Below, in pieces: positions 1 to 9,880 of a stretch of DNA of 64,000 nucleotides. A program made the translations under genes and the position numbers. A model generated the notes under the pieces. That model searched no databases, had not been told where the DNA came from, and saw only the letters and a program-made list of their open reading frames with translations. How positions within the stretch are numbered: the stretch's first letter is position 1; each line of letters starts with the position of its first letter. This DNA comes from Auriscalpium vulgare (taxonomy: Eukaryota; Basidiomycota; Agaricomycetes; Russulales; Auriscalpiaceae), in NCBI GenBank assembly GCA_019915015.1, contig JAHBBC010000005.1:434001-498000 (forward strand), given 5' to 3'.

Positions 1-85
1 TTTTCTCGAATCAGTCAGGCAAAAAAGTGCATGTCAGGAAAGTCACTTTAGGAAATGGTTTCCCACGGTGAAGTCGCGGCGCCTT
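1..85 (-). repeat. Inverted copy of a Helitron-linked repeat
   Basis: The reverse complement of this stretch closely matches the sequence at about 5560-5645, just at the start of the Helitron helicase remnant (shared words such as gtcaggaaagtc and tttaggaaatggt). A third, more diverged copy lies in direct orientation at about 2500-2560. The copy is truncated by the window edge and probably belongs to another Helitron fragment to the left. Confidence 0.6.
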
Positions 86-805
86 CCTCTTCTCATGCTC
101 TGGCTCAGACAGTTTCCCTCATATCTCGGCAACGGCTCATCCAAATCCTATCGTCTTTTCACCTATCTGGAGGTCTCGAACGTCGGATTCAACTGGCTGC
201 TTGCGCGTTGCAATGCATGCCCCCGTTCGTCCGGTATGCCCTCTTCAGATCCCCCTTGAGCGACATTGATTCCTTTTTCCCTCCATAACAAGATGTGCTA
301 TCGCCATGGTTGTTTTTGCACCGTGTAGTGCTTTTCAAGCCCGTTCGAGCGCAGCAAGAACCACGGAAATGCATGCAGCTGTTATTCCGGTGCGCCCTCC
401 TCTCCTCCTCATACTCTGTCCCAAACTGATTTTCCCATATCTCGGTAACGGCTCATCCAAATCCTATCATCTCTTCACCCATCTGGAGGTCTCAAACGTT
501 GGATTCGACTGGCTGCTTCCGTGTTGCAGTGCGTGCCCCCGTTCGTCCGGTATGCCCTCTTCAGATCCCCCTTGAGCAACATTGATTCCTTTTTCCCTCC
601 ATAACAAGATGCGCTATCGCCATGGTTGTTTTTGCACCGTGTAGTGCTTCTTAGGCCCGTTTGATCGCAGCAAGAACCACGGAAACGCATGCAGCCGTTA
701 TCCCGGTGCGCCCTCCTCTCCTCCTCATGCTCTGGCTCAGACTGATCTTCTCATTTCTCGATAACGGCTCATCCAATTTCTCTCATCTCTTCACCTACCT
801 GGAGT
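60..805. repeat. Tandem repeat, about 316-bp unit, 2.3 copies
   Basis: The block beginning ctcggcaacggctcatccaa at about 125 recurs at about 441 and in part at about 756. The word ctccataacaagatg occurs at 281 and again at 597, which fixes the period at 316 bp. Copies differ by scattered substitutions, so the array is not recent. Short ORFs through it are parallel copies of one another with no recognisable domain, so I do not call a gene here. Confidence 0.85.
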
Positions 806-2055
806 AGTTAATATACTGCAATTCATATGACAACTTTGAGTGACTGAAAATGGATACAAAAGTCGAAAATGTCTTGTACTTTTGATTAGTAGACAGTCTG
901 AGCAGTCATGTGACCGTAGGAAATGTTTGCCGCTTACCAAAGGTGAAAATTTTGTTGCCTGCACTTGAACCTGAACCATCACCATGGGGCATCCTTTGCA
1001 ACTCTTATGCAGCTCACACACTCTGCTCAACTTGTTTTGCTGTCAATGGACATTAGCTGGGGAGCACATTAAAGTCAAAGGACTACTAGGGCTAGGGCCC
1101 ATTGCAAAAATGCAATATAGTGCAATAACACTCACCTTGCTGGTTGTCATGACATGTATAATGATATATGTTTCTAGTTATATAACCATTGTCCCAGTCA
1201 ATGAAAGTCATACTTGGGGTCAGTGGCCATTGCAAGCATGGCAGTACAATTACTATAATCATTCTTATTATATCTAGTTTTCTTACATATTTTATGTGAT
1301 AACAACAGATGCTAAGCCATTATATTCTCTACTTACTGTATTAGGCTCAGTTCAATTATAGCTATGACACATGCTGTTAGGTTTCTATAAATAGAGCACA
1401 GGCTCTAGTATGGCTGTATGTGGAACTAGAATTGTGATGTGTGACATATGCTGGTATATATTTTGTGGGGTACTTCATGTACTCCACCTGGTGCTAACAG
1501 ATCCCACCTATATAGTTTTGACTGAGCATGCTCAGCGAGAGACTAACACCCGTCCATCTGTAATTCTGACAGCTCAAAGACTTTGTAAAGTCCAGAGAGG
1601 TAATCTATGCTGCATGGGAGTTTCATCTACTCTCATGAAGTCTGGGAGACGCAGTGAAAGATATATGGCAAAATATTCAATCAAAAGACAAAGAGAAGAT
1701 AAAATGTATGCAGTTCTAACAGAATATTGCTTGAATTTATTACATACTGTTGCCTAAGTGTACCTTTGACCTACCTAAAAATGGTAAAAATCACACAAAT
1801 AGAGTTGGTACATTGACTTATTATACTGAGGAATTATGATCATTTTACAATGGCAATTGACATATTAACTCTATATATGCTGTATATGAAGTGATAAACA
1901 TCTGAAATGAAGGCTATACAACCCTCATGTAGACTCATGTAATACATGATAAAATAGAGCTGATTTTTAGGAGTCCAGTGATACCAAGATTGTCCTGATT
2001 GAATAAAAATTGGCCAAGATATGGTCTGCTCTGAACCCGTGGGAGTAATATACCA
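806..2055. other. AT-rich intergenic stretch, no supported gene
   Basis: Base composition is clearly more AT-rich than the gene-dense part of the window. Short ORFs exist (984-1277, 1410-1757) but show no domain, no splice-linked continuation and no codon bias. The segment at about 1212-1255 is a diverged direct copy of the repeat near 2588, so at least part of this region is old transposon sequence. Confidence 0.5.
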
Positions 2056-2079
2056 TCTTTGGTCCTCCTACCTCGGGTA

Positions 2080-2135
2080 TTTACGGCCATCCAGGTGTCG
2101 CACTTTCACAAGTGCGACACCTGGATGGCCGTAAA
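2080..2135. repeat. Perfect hairpin: 26-bp arms, 4-nt loop
   Basis: Bases 2080-2105 are the exact reverse complement of 2110-2135, separated by tcac. Pairing continues imperfectly outward to about 2070 and 2143. This is the form expected of a small foldback element or MITE core, or of a transposon terminal structure. A Helitron end hairpin is normally far shorter, so that reading is not favoured. No flanking target duplication was identified. Confidence 0.9.
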
Positions 2136-2289
2136 CACCCGGGTGGCCATTCCTATGCCCATATATGGTAACTCAAATGGCAACACATACATATATACCT
2201 TTTGAAGCTGCTTCAAAGGATCTTCTACATTGTCATAGGCTATTCTATGAGGTCCCTTCATATCCTAGTCCCCAGGTCCCAGATAGGGT

Positions 2290-2700
2290 ACATTTCGAGT
2301 ACCGTGGGAACGTAATACCAAAAATAGTAAGTATGAACACTTGCTTTGTCAACTTAGATCACTCAAAATCATGCTCATATCTGTACTCATTGGCCTAGAA
2401 ATTGCAAAATACTGGCGTAAACGCGACACTTTTGATGGTTCATACATGCAAGAGACCTAGGAATCAAAGCTGACTGAGATATACCATATTAGGCAGGTGT
2501 CACGACGCGACTTGACCGTGGGAGCCAACTTCCTAGAGCGACTCATAAAAATGTGCGACAAAAAACCTGACCTGTGGATTAAACTTGGGGTTAATGGGCC
2601 AATGCACGCATGGCAGTACAATTACTCTTAATCATTTAGGGGGGAGGGGGGCTTGGCCATCCAACATACAACTGACTGCCTGGTGTAGTTATGTCCTTTT
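2290..2700 (+). repeat. Diverged Helitron-linked repeat block
   Basis: The part from about 2300 to 2560 aligns in the same orientation with 5360-5645, the sequence immediately upstream of the Helitron helicase remnant (shared gcgacttgaccgtg and nearby words in the same order). The part from about 2588 to 2692 matches the reverse complement of about 7000-7085, including the gcatggcagtacaatta motif. The two halves therefore correspond to sequence flanking the helicase on both sides, as in an internally deleted non-autonomous copy. Confidence 0.6.
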
Positions 2701-5150
2701 TGAATATGTTGGAGATATAATACTCGGGGTTAATGGCTCTGGCTCCGCGTGCAGGAAAGTGACTCTGTGACTGTATTGAGATGTCAGGGCAAAGTTGTGG
2801 TGATGGGCACCCACATGTAGTAGGGTGGTAATGTCACATGTGTCCAAAACCAGATCCCTAGTACAGCACTAAAGGGGATATTGTAATGTGTGTGAGCAAG
2901 TGAAAGAGACAAGTGAGGGGCAGTGCAAGCGCATGGGGAATGGTCAGTGCTGTCAAGAAGTGTGGAAGAGGTGTCCTACAATGTGGAACAAGACAATATG
3001 AACGGAATAGAAGACAATGGAGATGTGGCGAGCAATAGAATGCACTCTGATATAGGAGGGAGTTGTAGGCAACTGCTGCGATGTTGTGACACTGCAATTT
3101 TTCAGAGGAATGCACTGGAATGGTGTGTGCAATGGTTGGAGTGGTGGAGCAATAATTAGAGCACTGGCACAATCACAGAACAATTGGGATCAGAGAAATG
3201 CAGCATGAGCTCGAGAGCTGAGCTGTACTATGGTTGGAGGATAGGCGTGACTGTGGAGGTACTTGGCAGTCACAGAGTTATCGGAGTAGTGTGGCGCACA
3301 TGTTCTAACAACAATCTCGATGATCAAAATGTCATATGAAATCCTGCCAAGATGTGACAGCAGTCTGTGCTCAAGGTCATGTGGTCGCAGTCAAAACAAT
3401 GTGCGAGTGGTTGGATGACTGTGTGTGGGGCATGCAACTGAGTCGATGGTCTGAGTGTGGTGTCCAAGGTATGATTCCTATTGCGTGAATGCCCTGCAAG
3501 ACTCCAACGGTCACAACTCTGGCTCCAATCTTGCGAGCGTTGAGAGACTAATTGGGTGGTTGGAGCTTGTCTGCGCAACTTTCTGACCTCCGGAATTGCG
3601 TGACTGTCGGCTTGTCAAAAGTGTGAACATTGGAAAACGATTGCCTCGCAGCGAGGTGACAAGCCTCGTCCCGCGCGCTGAGAGGAATTCTAAACTATCT
3701 TTTTGCAGTTTCAACCAAGTCCTTGGTCACATTACCTAGGCCTTCCCGTGCCACAATTAGAACACTCTGCCGACTCCCATGCTACTTGCACTAAGCACCC
3801 GACCGCATGCCCAGTCGCCATACGCTAGCCAGCACAACATTTCCCATGCCTGTCACGGCGCATCAGATTTGCATTAGACTTGCACAGCCTGGTCGCACAA
3901 CAGCCACGCCCGGCGCTACACAGTGCTGGTGCTCCCACACCATCCGAGTACTGCCCCAGTTGCCCATTGTCCGCACCACTGTCCCGACCGCTCCAACACC
4001 CTCTGACTCAGCGCTCCCGACATGCCCGCTCCCCTCCAACACATCCTAGCATCTATCGACACATGCTACCATCTCATATTCATGAGCGCCTTGTGATTGA
4101 CTCGCAACCCAGCCACTCCACATGTTGGAAGCATTGCCTCCCGAACATTCACAATCGGAAGACGCAGCCTTGTGTCACCATTATCGGACCACCGCTATCA
4201 TGCTCAATATGGCACGCCTTGTCTGTTCCCATGCTCCCCGAGGCTGTTTCCCACAGTCAACAACAGAGCGGATCATTTCCCGTGCTGTTTCCGTTGTCCT
4301 TTGACAGTGCAGATCACTCGCTCGACATCGTCCCCTGCCTCGTTCCTCGTTGTCTGACTGTCGCATGACTCCCCCGCATTGTCCATTGTCCGTACCATTT
4401 GATATGATGCTGCTATCTTTCCCTTTGTCTTTCTGATGTCTCTGTACTTACTTGATTGGACACGCACTGTATTTGTCACAACATATAAATAGTTGTCGGA
4501 TACCCTCATCGCTCCCAGCACATTTCACTTGTGCACTCTTGTCGCCTTCGTATCATATAGCGGTCAACACCGGTTGACTGCTCTGGCGCCTTAGCCTCAG
4601 CCATCGTCTTAGCCTTTGTTCTCGCTTCCTGTCTCATCGCTCCCATCTTGTTCCATCCTTGTTGCCTTTGCCCGAGTCATTGATTGCAGTCGTGTTGCAG
4701 TCTTCCGGCGTCGCTCGTCTTGTCACTGTCGCGCCCTCAATCGGAACGCCATAGGTTTGATCGGAGATGGTCGTTGCTTACTCCGGGACTCCTGACGCTC
4801 GCTCGCACACACATCAACACCTCGGTAGCGCTCTAGGGATCTGGTCGACTCTGCTGTTTACTGCCCTACCTGGTGGTGTCCATCAGCGGAACGAGGAATA
4901 TCATCAGCGTGAATGCACTTGGTAGATCTTGGTCTACACACAGGGAAATATGCACTGGCTAATACATCACAAGTCCTGCAGACTCCAGTACCCTAACCAT
5001 TGTGTGTGCATTTATTGTAGCTTTCTGACAATATATAATATGTGTATATTGTACCAGGGAAAAGGCAAGAATTTGATAAAAAGAGCAAAGTGTATTGTAG
5101 GGTAAGAGGGGATAGAAGGTTGATACAGACTATCCACAGCTGTTCAATGA
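2701..5150. other. Gene-poor stretch, no supported gene
   Basis: Several ORFs of 60-160 codons overlap on both strands but give unrelated low-complexity peptides and no recognisable domain. The sequence from about 4,450 to 4,900 is pyrimidine-rich and includes a TATA-like box (ataaata near 4,485), which could be an old LTR, but no matching second copy or coding remnant was seen. Confidence 0.4.
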
Positions 5151-5156
5151 GTATAG

Positions 5157-5235
5157 CCTTCTAGTCTAGTGGTTACTGCTCTTAGACTATGTTATGTAAC
5201 TCATAAACTGCATGCTGTGAGTTCAATTCCCTCTA
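5157..5235 (+). ncRNA. tRNA-like or SINE-like Pol III box pair
   Basis: An A-box-like segment (tagtctagtggttactgc) is followed about 45 nt later by a B-box-like segment (gagttcaattccc). The intervening sequence does not fold into a clean cloverleaf and the T-stem is mismatched, so this is not a confident functional tRNA. It could be the head of a tRNA-derived SINE or a decayed tRNA. The same B-box word occurs at about 9848. Confidence 0.35.
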
Positions 5236-5359
5236 TGTGCGCATTTTTAATAGTAAAAATATTAGGCCCGGTATTGTAATAGCCGGAGTAGAGAAAAATG
5301 ACGTAGCAAACCGGATCAATTGGTAGAATGCCCTCTAAAACTATGTCATCTTTCTCTGC

Positions 5360-5553
5360 ATCAACCGTGGGAACTTTCTACCAAAAATGGAAACTCTAAG
5401 GCCTCTTTTTCTGATCACAGAACAATTTGAATCATGAGCATATCAGTGTTAGTTAGCTTGCAAAACGCAAAATACTCGCAGACACAAGTGTCTTTTGGAG
5501 CGAGGATGTGGAAAAGCATTGGACGGAAGCTGCTTAGCTAAGAATTACTGAAT
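5360..5553 (+). repeat. Sequence upstream of Helitron remnant, repeated at 2300
   Basis: This segment shares ordered words with 2295-2500 (for example cgtgggaac followed by taccaaaaat, then an atcatgagcatat-like block). It leads into the open frame of the helicase remnant and is probably the same element. Confidence 0.5.
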
Positions 5554-6925
5554 TTGGCAGGTGGAACGACGCGACTTGACCGTGTGAGACCATTTCCTAA
5601 AGCGACTTTCCTGACGGGCACTTTTTGGCCTGACTGGTTGGAGAAAAAAACGATTAAGAGTAATCGTAATGACAGAGAAACTCTGGATGTTGTATTTGTA
5701 AAGTTGACAAAGCCACCAACCAATGTTTACCTTGAAGGTCTGCCAGAGAATGTTGTACCACTGTCTAAGCAATCTATACCTATTAAATGCAATACTCCCA
5801 ATGACGGAAATGTCTTCATCTCTAGAGACCAGGTTCCTATTGTGCCCAATTTTGCTATGACAGACTATGCATCACAGGGAAGAACACGTCCCTTTAATAT
5901 TGTTGATCCATTCAAGTGTCGTACCCACTACTCTATGTACACATGTCTGTCAAGAAGCGCAAGCTTGGATGGCACTATTTTAATGCGTGATTTTTCAACA
6001 GCCATTATAACAGGGGGTCTTCCTGGCCATGTGCGCCAGGAGTTTAGAGAGTTAGAGCTGTTAGATGAGATTACTCGGTTGCGCTATAACTTCCTAGTGA
6101 TATCAATGCTTCAACACGTAGCACATTGATCAAGCAGTATAGAGCCTGGATTGGAACTGACCATGTGCCAGGCAATGTACATGCCTCTATCAAGTGGTCC
6201 AAGTACAACCCACTTGTGATACCAGAAGTGGGGGAAGATGCCCCATGGCAGCGAGTTACAGCCAAGGGAAATAAAAGGTCACTTAATCCAAAACCAGTTG
6301 CACAGGGATCCAAGCGAAAATATGATGACGCTGACCTTGGAAATTCTTTTGTGCCTGCAATAGGGACTCAGCCAGTAACCCAACTTAATACTGATAATGG
6401 GCCTGCTTGCATTGTGAAAAGGCGAAAAGTTGTGGCCAATGTGAGTTCAATTGCTATCTCAGGAAGAGAGCGCAAGGGCTATATCTGGAATGCAGATACC
6501 CATCAGAATTAAACAAGCTATTAGAAGTGAAGACTACCCGTCTCTGTCAATCATGCCAAAGACCGTTGGTAAAGATAACAGACTTAAGTGCCCATCCTCC
6601 TCCTCTCATTGGCATTGCTTTGCCTTATGTGGGTACAACAAAGTTGAAAATAAAACAGACAATGCATGTTGGCTGTAGCAATAACAAGGTAATGTACAAG
6701 CTGAAAGGTATTATTTATTTTGGACATGCTCATTTTACTGCACGCATAATAGGAGACTCAGCTGAAACATGGTTTCATGATGGTATAACTACAGGTAGAG
6801 TGTGTATATCTGAGGAGAAGTTCAATACTATATCTGATATATATCAAACTAGAGGATACAAGGCATCTGTTCTAATCTATAGCACAGTGTACAAAAGCAC
6901 AACTGTCCCTGCTTTAGCATCATAA
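5554..6925 (+). pseudogene. Helitron helicase C-terminal remnant
   Basis: The first frame (5554-6129) carries the late part of a PIF1-like Helitron helicase. The motif TDYASQGRTRPFNIVD, then YTCLSRSASLDGTIL and ITGG, then RQEFRELELLDEITRLRY, is the signature order seen in fungal Helitrons (SF1 helicase motifs V and VI). The reading then moves through two overlapping frames (6126-6512, 6407-6925). The last one, with a Cys-rich start and the stretch HFTARIIGDSAETWFHDG, resembles the tail region found downstream of the helicase in fungal Helitron ORFs. There is no Rep/HUH domain and no N-terminal half, and the frame is broken at least twice, so the copy is not autonomous. Confidence 0.8.
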
Positions 6926-6999
6926 GACAAGGCTCAAGATCTTATTACTGTAGCTGCAACATTTTATAAAGTACTTATGTTACTACACTAGGCAGTCAG

Positions 7000-7085
7000 T
7001 TGTATATTGAATGGCCAAGCCCCCCCCCCCTCATCCCTGAACAATTAAGAGTAATTGTGCTGCCATGCGTGCATTGGCCCATTGA
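7000..7085 (-). repeat. Inverted copy of the repeat at 2588-2692
   Basis: The reverse complement matches 2588-2692, including the C-rich tract and the atggcagtacaatta-like word. It lies just downstream of the Helitron remnant and may mark its old 3' boundary region. Confidence 0.6.
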
Positions 7086-7253
7086 CCCCAAGTACATATG
7101 ATACCCATCGCGATACCCGAGTACCCGCCAACCCGACATGAACCCGTGGCACCCAAGGATAACCCGTACCCGTAGGCCGTGGGTATAACCTGAGACGGGT
7201 ACGGGTGTGGGTGCGGTCTCCAACACCCAAGGGTTTACCCTTGCAAAACACTA
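7086..7253 (-). mobile_element. hAT-like terminus with cgggta-rich subterminal repeats
   Basis: Read on the minus strand from about 7253, the sequence begins tagtgttttgcaagggtaaa and continues with many short copies of acccgtacccg-type words. A TAGTG/CAGTG start followed by GCAAGGG and short subterminal motifs is the usual look of hAT-superfamily ends. No partner end or 8-bp duplication was located, so the element is probably truncated. Confidence 0.4.
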
Positions 7254-7459
7254 CTCAGTCTGCGTCCAGTCAAGTATTCGGGAACAAGAACGGGCGACTT
7301 GCAGCCGCAAGTCAATCCGCAGGGAACGAGGCGAGCAGCTGGGACGATGGGCTCATCCGTCGCCGCGCGCAGAGCGGGTTGCTGAGAGGAAACGGTTGCG
7401 CCAAGCGACTGCCGATAGTAGTATGTAAGCTCAACAATGTGCCGCGGTTGTGGCTGACG

Positions 7460-8046
7460 TTTTCAGGCACTTCAACGGTCTCATCAGCGCCCAGCGCCGT
7501 CACGCTGTCAACGGTCGGTACAACACCTCCTCCGGCGTTGCCTCCTTTGTCGTATGGCGACAACCCTGCGGATGACCTCACTGCGCCTTCTCCTTCGCCT
7601 TATGTCGAGGCCCCCACGGACAACCTCATGTGCCTCCTCCGTCCCCTCCTTTGCCGTATGTCGAGGCCCCCGTGGACACCCTCATTGTGCCCACTCCTTC
7701 GTCTCCTTTGTCAGTTGATGCCCCTACGCCGCCTGCTCTTCCTTCCCCTCTGCCTGCTACTACCCCTGCGGCGCCTGCAATCCTGGCTCCCAATAGGAAG
7801 GCTCCCCTGAGCGACATTGCCAACCCTGCTGGCTCCAGCACCGCCAACAGCGACCCGGCGCAGAAAAAGAGGAAGACGGCGGGCGCTCAGCCAGCGGACA
7901 AGAACAAGACCGCATCCGCCGGCGCTTGGTCAACGGACAAAACCAAGAAGCCCACCAAGGCTGGCACGAGTGGTGCGTCATCCTCACGAGCCCCGACATC
8001 CACGAAGCCAAAGCCAAAGCCCGTCACTCGTGCGTCGAAGATGTAG
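7460..8046 (+). pseudogene. Proline-rich ORF with NLS-like tail, frame broken
   Basis: A plausible intron (gtatgt to ttttcag, about 7421-7467) leads into a Pro/Ser/Thr-rich frame with repeated units of the type PYVEAPxDxL. One frame runs to about 7630 and a second continues from there to the stop at 8046. The second ends in a basic segment (QKKRK) and an Ala/Lys/Thr-rich tail. The two frames join if one T is restored at about 7629, because the next repeat unit reads ctcattgtgcc where this one reads ctcatgtgcc. I do not recognise the protein; it may be a transposon passenger or a decayed host gene. Confidence 0.45.
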
Positions 8047-8394
8047 GACGTCTTGGTCCGTCTCTTTTCATCCCCTTTTCACCTTGCATTGCGCTGTTTG
8101 CCCTCTCTTGCACTCGCTCTCCATTGCCCCCGCTGTGTTTGCCTCCAGTTCTGCTGCCTGCTATCCATAATATTTGTCGAGCTCGCCCAATGTGCGCCTG
8201 TGGAATGCAATGTATACCATTCGCTGTCCGAATTGCAATGCAGTATGATACCCGTAATCCTGTCGTGAACCGCCCGCATCAAAATCCCCGGCAATCGCTG
8301 TATCAATATGACATGACCTAGCAAGGCATCATGATGTCCGTAATCATGGCGAAACCGTAGCCTCTCATAATGATTGTCAGAACGGCAGGTCACC
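8047..8394. other. Non-coding stretch after the Pro-rich ORF
   Basis: Pyrimidine-rich sequence directly after the stop codon, then mixed sequence with no ORF of interest. Probably the 3' untranslated region of the preceding frame plus spacer. Confidence 0.4.
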
Positions 8395-8475
8395 GACGAG
8401 GCATTGTGAGGTACTCAGGAATAAAATATAGATCACGGGGATAACGAGCCTCATGAGGCGTCACAATGCCTCGTC
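8395..8475. repeat. Inverted repeat with 15-bp perfect arms
   Basis: The arm at 8395-8409 (gacgaggcattgtga) is the exact reverse complement of 8461-8475, with 51 nt between. The loop itself contains the palindrome cctcatgagg. Possible MITE fragment or cruciform-forming site. No target duplication was recognised. Confidence 0.8.
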
Positions 8476-8729
8476 AGATTTTGTCGGGTTTGCTGATGGA
8501 GGACGCCCTCTGCACGCTGGGGATGTGGCGCCTGAAGGCATGCGCGGTGCCACGAGACAATTGACAGCCGCAACACTGGGTCGTAGTGCGAGAGTACAAG
8601 CAACAGCAATGGGCGAAGGTGAACGATTAGTCATAGAGTCTGCCGTCCCCACGACTGGGGGACGATGCCAAAGCATGGCATGCGTACTTACGCAGGTATC
8701 CGGGGTTCAAACGACGCGGGCTATTCAGG

Positions 8730-8797
8730 GGCACCAATGTGTTGCCCATAGACGACGTGGTATTATACTTACAAATCACACGAATGGTGCACATTGG
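8730..8797 (+). pseudogene. 5' piece of a reading frame split by the foldback element
   Basis: A splice-acceptor-like ctattcag ends at about 8728. The frame with codons starting at positions divisible by three is then open up to the target duplication at 8790-8797. The same phase continues after the second duplication copy at 10739, where it stays open for more than 100 codons. The protein is not recognised. Confidence 0.4.
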
Positions 8798-8999
8798 GTA
8801 CTTCTTCAGTCCCGTGCCAGACCGGTCGGGGCTCGTATGTGCACCCCGCCCGGTCCTGGCGGGATCCCGCCCGCACCGCGCGGGCTCAGCGCGCCCAGCA
8901 ATGCTGGAGCAGCTGGAGCCCGCGCGCATCGAGGGACTCTGCCAGGACCGAGCGGATGCCGCCCGGTCTGCGCGCCGCTCCGGTGCCCTAGTACCGCTG

Positions 9000-9720
9000 C
9001 CATGGCCGCCGCTGCTGTCGCCGTCGTCATCGGCACCCTGTGCACGCCGCTCACCTGGTCCACGCGCGCGTCCCTCGCTGCGCCTCCCTGCTCACCGTTG
9101 CCCTTGTAACGCGCCGCTGCTCCTGTCGTTGCGCGCCCCGCGGCCTCGTCCTCGTGTGACCCACCCGGCCTGTGCGAGCCCGCCTAGTCCACGCCCGCGC
9201 CTCTCATCGTCTCGTCGTGCGCCGCGACCGGGCGGATATTGCCCGGTCTGCGCGCCGCCCGTGGACAGCTGCCAGTGCCGCTGCTGTCGGTGCCCCGCCC
9301 GGTCTGTGCGCGCCCGACGAGCTCCATCGCCGCGCGTGCTCGTCGCCCTCGCTGCGCGCCGCGCGTGCTCGTTGCCGTCGCTGCGCACCCCGCGACCCTG
9401 CTCGTTGCGGCGCCGTGCCCCTGCCCGTTGAACTCGTCGCGCGCCCCAGCTTGCTGCCCTTGCTGCGCTCGGCACGTCCTCCTCGCCGCGCGCCCATGCC
9501 AGTCGCCCTCACCGCGCATCCCTGCTCGTCGTCCTCACTGCGCGCCCCTGCACGTCGCCGTCGCCGTCGCCGTCTTCGCTGCGCGTTCGTGCGCGCCGTG
9601 CGTGTCGCGCTCGTCATCTTCGTCGGCTTCGCTGCGCGCTCCTGCGCGTCATCCTCGTCGTCCTCGCCGTGAGCCCATGCGTGTCGTCCTCGCTGCACAG
9701 CCAGGAGGCACCTGGTTTAG
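9000..9720. repeat. GC-rich degenerate subrepeat tract
   Basis: Irregular tandem array of roughly 30-bp units containing gctcgtcgtcctcgctgcgcg-like words, inside the left half of the foldback element. A similar tract in the opposite orientation lies at about 10,020-10,330. The Arg/Ala-rich translations are artefacts of the repeat. Confidence 0.7.
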
Positions 9721-9811
9721 CACCATACAAGACTGCGCAAGCGAGTTTTGCGGTTGTCGGGGCTGTGGAGGCTGGATGGCCTTGCGTGCGGGCGTGGAAG
9801 CGACGAAGGCA

Positions 9812-9880
9812 AGTGACCCGGGCTACTAGTATAGTCGAAGCCCGAGTTCAATTCCCACGACCTGCAGTCAACAAGTACAC
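9812..9880 (+). ncRNA. tRNA-like 3' half with B-box inside the foldback element
   Basis: A gaagcccgagttcaattccc segment gives a good Pol III B-box and a T-arm-like hairpin close to the centre of the foldback element. The 5' half is not a convincing tRNA and no anticodon arm could be fixed. Captured tRNA fragment or chance match. Confidence 0.25.

Noticed and set aside
3807..4521. Overlapping ORFs of 60-160 codons on both strands
   Set aside because: Peptides are low-complexity Ser/Pro/His or Arg rich with no consistent frame or splice partner.
7086..7220. Telomere-like cccgta/gggtac repeats
   Set aside because: The units are irregular, occur in both orientations, and end in a hAT-like terminus; not a tandem telomeric array.
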